Positions 60,791 to 64,000 of a DNA stretch of 64,000 nucleotides are shown piece after piece. A program made the translations under genes and the position numbers. The notes under the pieces are model-generated. The model saw nothing but the letters and a program-made list of their open reading frames with translations. It was not told where the DNA came from and did not search any database. How positions within the stretch are numbered: position 1 is the first letter of the stretch; every line of letters begins with the position of its first letter. Origin of the DNA: Rhodamnia argentea (Eukaryota > Streptophyta > Magnoliopsida > Myrtales > Myrtaceae); the NCBI RefSeq assembly GCF_020921035.1, contig NC_063156.1:23484283-23548282 (forward strand), read 5' to 3'.

Positions 60791-60887
60791 CTTGCCGGGG
60801 AGTCCTGCCAAAGGAGCGGCGATTTGGCGGATGGAGAGTGGGGTTGGTGGAGAGGGAGAAGTGGGAGACGGCGATGCAGGAGGCCAT
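58228..60887 (-). CDS. MURG: Plant MurG-like UDP-GlcNAc transferase, plastid-targeted, five exons
   Basis: Exons (minus): 60887-60796, 60721-59894, 59267-59159, 58590-58455, 58367-58228; 1305 nt, 434 aa. A Ser/Arg-rich N-terminus looks like a chloroplast transit peptide. MurG motifs follow in order: FAAGGTGGHVLPALAIADEL; DPDIVVGTGGYVSFP; VIQEQNAFPGLANWILA; VVCGNPVRLALKR; VVLVLGGSLGAYTIN; IIWQTGVESFNE; MDMAYAASDLIVSRAGAMTC; SEILATGKPSILIPSPNVAE; GHQFKNASLM. The final exon continues LGDENQLAVMSDRALKAAKP as in bacterial MurG. Bacterial MurG adds GlcNAc to lipid I to make lipid II; the flowering-plant homologue is of cyanobacterial origin and its present role is unclear. The introns at 60795-60722 and 58454-58368 appear to use GC donors. 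The first exon is the least certain part. Confidence 0.88.
60759..60786 (-). repeat. (GA)n microsatellite in the first MURG intron
   Basis: About 14 GA units inside the proposed 74-nt first intron, reading (CT)n on the gene strand. As coding sequence it would give Ser-Leu repeats, and a frame through it is interrupted by stops or fails to join the MurG frame. Confidence 0.75.
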
Positions 60888-62211
60888 GCTTTAGGGATTG
60901 GAGCGAGAGTGAAGCCTGAGGAGGTGATTCTTCATTGGGTTTCTCCGGAGGAGAAGGCGAAGGAGTCAGATTCAGCGACTGAACTCAACTCTCTGTCTGA
61001 GCTCAAGGGTTTTAGCGGACCGCGAGAATGACAGTTGAATTGAAGTTGAAGAGAGACAAACCGGTGGGGTCGATCCTCTCAAAACAACTGTTCCTCAAAA
61101 AATTAGCAGCCGTTGGATCGATCAAACAAGAACAAATCTCATTCGTTGAACTTTCTCTTTTTATTTATTTATTTATATATACAACTCCTCAATAAAAATT
61201 CAATAAAATATTCGTGATTGCGATGAATTATAATCAAAGATTCATCTTTCATCTCTCGCCCTCCCTCGAGTGCCCTTCTGTTGTGGCCAGTGATATAATT
61301 TAGAGGGATTGAATAGGTTATTTAACAAAACTTGATTACTTTTTGTGAAGCAAAAACTACGCATGCCCCGTTTGTTCCTATCAAATCAAATGAAAATGGC
61401 AAGTAAAATGACATGGAATGCACGTAGATTTATAGTCGCTCGGCTCGATTTGAATAGGCCTACGTCTACTCTTCCAAACTAACGATAATCAACAAAGTCA
61501 AAGTTCATTAGTAATTCTCGAGATATTACAGATATCGCTTGCTTTGTTTCGCTCAAGGTGGGTAGATCATCCTACCACAACCAAACGCACTATCACAATG
61601 CTTGTACACTTATCAAAAGATTAACCGTTAGTGCATGACTCTCGGTGATCAAACCAATCAATCACCAAGTGTACAAAGAATTCTTGCAGCTCCCATAGTT
61701 TCGCCTCTTTCTACATTGGCTTGCATTGATCCTTTTTTTTTTTATAATCATCGATATTTAAGGAAATAATCCTTGTTTAACAGCATGATGAACAATATAT
61801 AGGAGTCTCTTGGAATCGAATATAGCCGTAATTTCAGGCTTGCTATTGGAGCAGGCGAGCCAATATATTTTGTAAAACTCATAAACTAATGTCCGTACAA
61901 AAAAAAAAAACCTCATAACTTAATGGAAATAAATTGAAAGGGCAAAGGGACAACGCACAAATTCAGAGTTTTCCATGACCCCTAAAATATTATCCTTAAA
62001 GAAATTGACGATCATTAAATAAATAAATGTCAAATCGTGTACGACCGTGGCTGATTTGTCAAAGGAGCAAAGAAACATGCGCTTTTATAATTCAATGGTG
62101 GGCCGATGTTCCATCATAAATGCTCCGTCTGTTTCTTGAAAAATGAGTAATTTAAAAAATATAATATTTATACTTAAATCATTGGCGATTATGAAAATCT
62201 CTTGCACTGGC
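60888..62211. other. MURG upstream region and spacer
   Basis: Probable 5' UTR and promoter of MURG at 60888-61100, with an ATTTATTT-rich tract at about 61160. No other feature recognised. Confidence 0.45.
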
Positions 62212-64000
62212 TTGTCGCGACCTAAAATTCGGACGTTCCAATTTTAGGTTAATGGATTGCTAAATTAATTAATTAGATTAATTAATTTAGTACGAACTCT
62301 CCCAAGTTCTACCAAATCGTGACTTATGGTTCAAATTATTATCTTTTTTTTAAATTTTTCGGAGCCGCCACTAATCATTTCTTGGTAGGTTGATTAGAAA
62401 CCTAAATAAAATAGTGGGAGAAAACTATTTTATTTCTACAAACCATAGATCTTAAGTTCGGGACTTGGTTACATTAATTTTTCAATTAATGCCCTTACGG
62501 TACCAATTTCATGAAAAAAGTTTGATTTGACAATTTTGATGAATTATGACTTGCGGTTCAAGGTGCAATTTTTGGATTTTCTTTTATTTTTCTTTTATTT
62601 TTCTTTATGTATTTTCGAGATTAAAAATTAAAGGAAAATGAGAGTGAATTGGTTCAAGATCATCTTAAAGTTTTCGGATTTAACTTGCATTAATTCCCAA
62701 GTTTTTTAAGAAAATATCTTAACCCTATGTCGCATCTTTAATATCTATCCTAATGGATTCCCAAGATCATGTTTATTGAATGTAATCCATGAGATAAGAT
62801 TTCTAGAAAATCCTATCTTTCTAAAAAATGATAAGACGTGGTTTTTAAGAAACCATATCTTGCTACATCTTTTTTTATTTTCTGGGATTTTGTGACATGA
62901 AAATTAAACATGAGACATGCATGATTTGTTTCTTTTATTGAATTTTTCTGATTTTTTTTTTTGTGATTTTAAGTTTTTATGAATGAATTTAAATTAAAGT
63001 TGCAAATCTTTTAATGAAAAGGATAATTACCGCTATTTCTTTCGAATTAAGTTTCGATCGACGGATCGACCCTAAAATTGAAATTCCCGCTATGGAAATA
63101 ATTCCATCTAAAGCGATAGACGGACTTATTCCCATGTACGCGGTTGCGGATTAGGAAATTCCTAATCGATCACATTTTAAAATATTTTGAGAATCTTGAG
63201 TATCTTGAAGACTTTCAAATTACCACGAGATTATCACAAATTTTCCAAATATTCTCATAAATAACAATCTTTCCGATTTGAGCAAGAGGCATATTGCAAG
63301 AATATTCGAATTTTTATTTTCTATACTTAACAAGCAACTATTCCAATTAAGGCAATCAAATATCTCAATCTCGCAAGCAATTTTTCTAAGACATGCAATT
63401 AAGACTACACTCATGCAAAATAGGCAACGCAATATTGCAAAATTAAGTTTGGAAATATACCTATATTGCGATATTGCTTTCCCAAATTCGAACCGCACTC
63501 GAAAGTTGCACCCCGAGCTTGGGATTTCAAACAATCGGTTTGGACTCACAAACCGCTTGGGAACGGGGACCTTCGTGGATTGGCAACTATGAGCCCATAC
63601 ATATGGCTTGGACGAGTAGCGGACCAGTAGTATCCGAGACCACCAAGGATGGAAATTCCACGAGATCGTCCAAGGAAAATCTGCAAGAAAATATATGAAA
63701 GTTCTCCAACGTTGAGCAGAGGATGGACACGTCAGAATCCAATGCAGGACAACACTAATTTTGCTTGTTGGGCTTGAGGAACCACTTTGCTGACTTGGGG
63801 ATCACCTGACGCACCACTTGTGCTGGGACTTGTCAAGATTCTCAAGTAGGGACGTGGCCTCTAGTCTCTTCCTTGTGATTTGTTGGATAGCACCGAGATC
63901 GAGATCAGTTGGACTCTCTAGGTTGGACGGCGAAAGGCATCAGCATGCCCCAGGGAAAGAGCTCTCTCCTCCTTTTTGACGAAAACCTCCTAATGTGGTC
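62212..64000 (+). mobile_element. Possible gypsy-type LTR start (partial, runs off the window)
   Basis: TGTCGCGACCTAAAATTCGGACG at 62212 resembles the TGTCGCGACC start of many plant Ty3/gypsy LTRs, followed by an AT-rich LTR-like stretch and blocks such as GGAGCCGCCACTAATCATTTC. No LTR end, primer-binding site or gag/pol frame can be seen before the window ends, so type and border are tentative. Confidence 0.35.

Noticed and set aside
60500-61031. Several overlapping frames with Ser-Leu or Arg-Glu runs
   Set aside because: Shadows of the MURG first exons and the GA/CT microsatellite; none joins the conserved MurG frame without splicing.

Overview
The window is nuclear DNA of a flowering plant. 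It has intron-rich genes with canonical GT-AG splice sites, gene families found only in plants (BEE-type bHLH, DUF639, DUF1645, KIN-7/NACK kinesin, type 2 nsLTP, RTNLB reticulon, CC-NBS-LRR), AT-rich spacers and decayed transposons. I read it as a eudicot, probably a woody rosid. The species cannot be fixed from sequence alone.

Left to right: the first codons of an unidentified minus-strand gene (1-70); a complete nine-exon DUF639 gene (3928-8036, minus); a transposon-rich stretch (9010-15382) with a short hAT MITE, a second hAT MITE split by a solo LTR, and a long foldback Mutator-like element; a complete six-exon BEE-type bHLH gene (15845-17461, minus); a 9 kb gene desert with a dead LINE RNase H fragment; a DUF1645 gene (26556-27356, plus); a decayed Rx/RPP8-like CC-NBS-LRR pseudogene (29917-34071, plus) containing a Copia-type solo LTR with exact 5-bp target duplication; an intronless AP-3 delta-adaptin gene with a one-base frameshift (35682-38568, plus); a 14-exon NACK1/HINKEL kinesin gene (42423-46838, plus); a type 2 nsLTP (47692-47970, minus); more foldback elements; an RTNLB reticulon (51903-53111, plus) convergent with a mitochondrial ribosomal protein mS35 gene (53524-55999, minus); another hAT MITE; a plant MurG-like glycosyltransferase with two apparent GC-AG introns (58228-60887, minus); and at the right edge what looks like the start of a gypsy-type LTR.

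The genes do not form one pathway. They are mostly housekeeping functions: vesicle sorting (AP-3), ER shaping (reticulon), cytokinesis (NACK1), mitochondrial translation (mS35), plastid envelope or peptidoglycan-type chemistry (MurG) and brassinosteroid-linked transcription (BEE). From memory their Arabidopsis relatives fall in a few duplicated segments (At1g18/At1g73 and At3g18/At1g48). This suggests the window keeps an ancestral gene order that was split up in Brassicaceae; that needs a synteny check.

All exon models were built by hand from reading frame, splice consensus and phase. The six complete multi-exon or intronless models sum to whole codons, except AP-3 delta, which needs one base removed. 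I found no CRISPR, operon, phage, convincing tRNA or rRNA, and nothing that amounts to a new biological system. The most informative signals are the nested transposon insertions with readable target duplications, the broken NLR, the AP-3 frameshift and the MURG splice sites.
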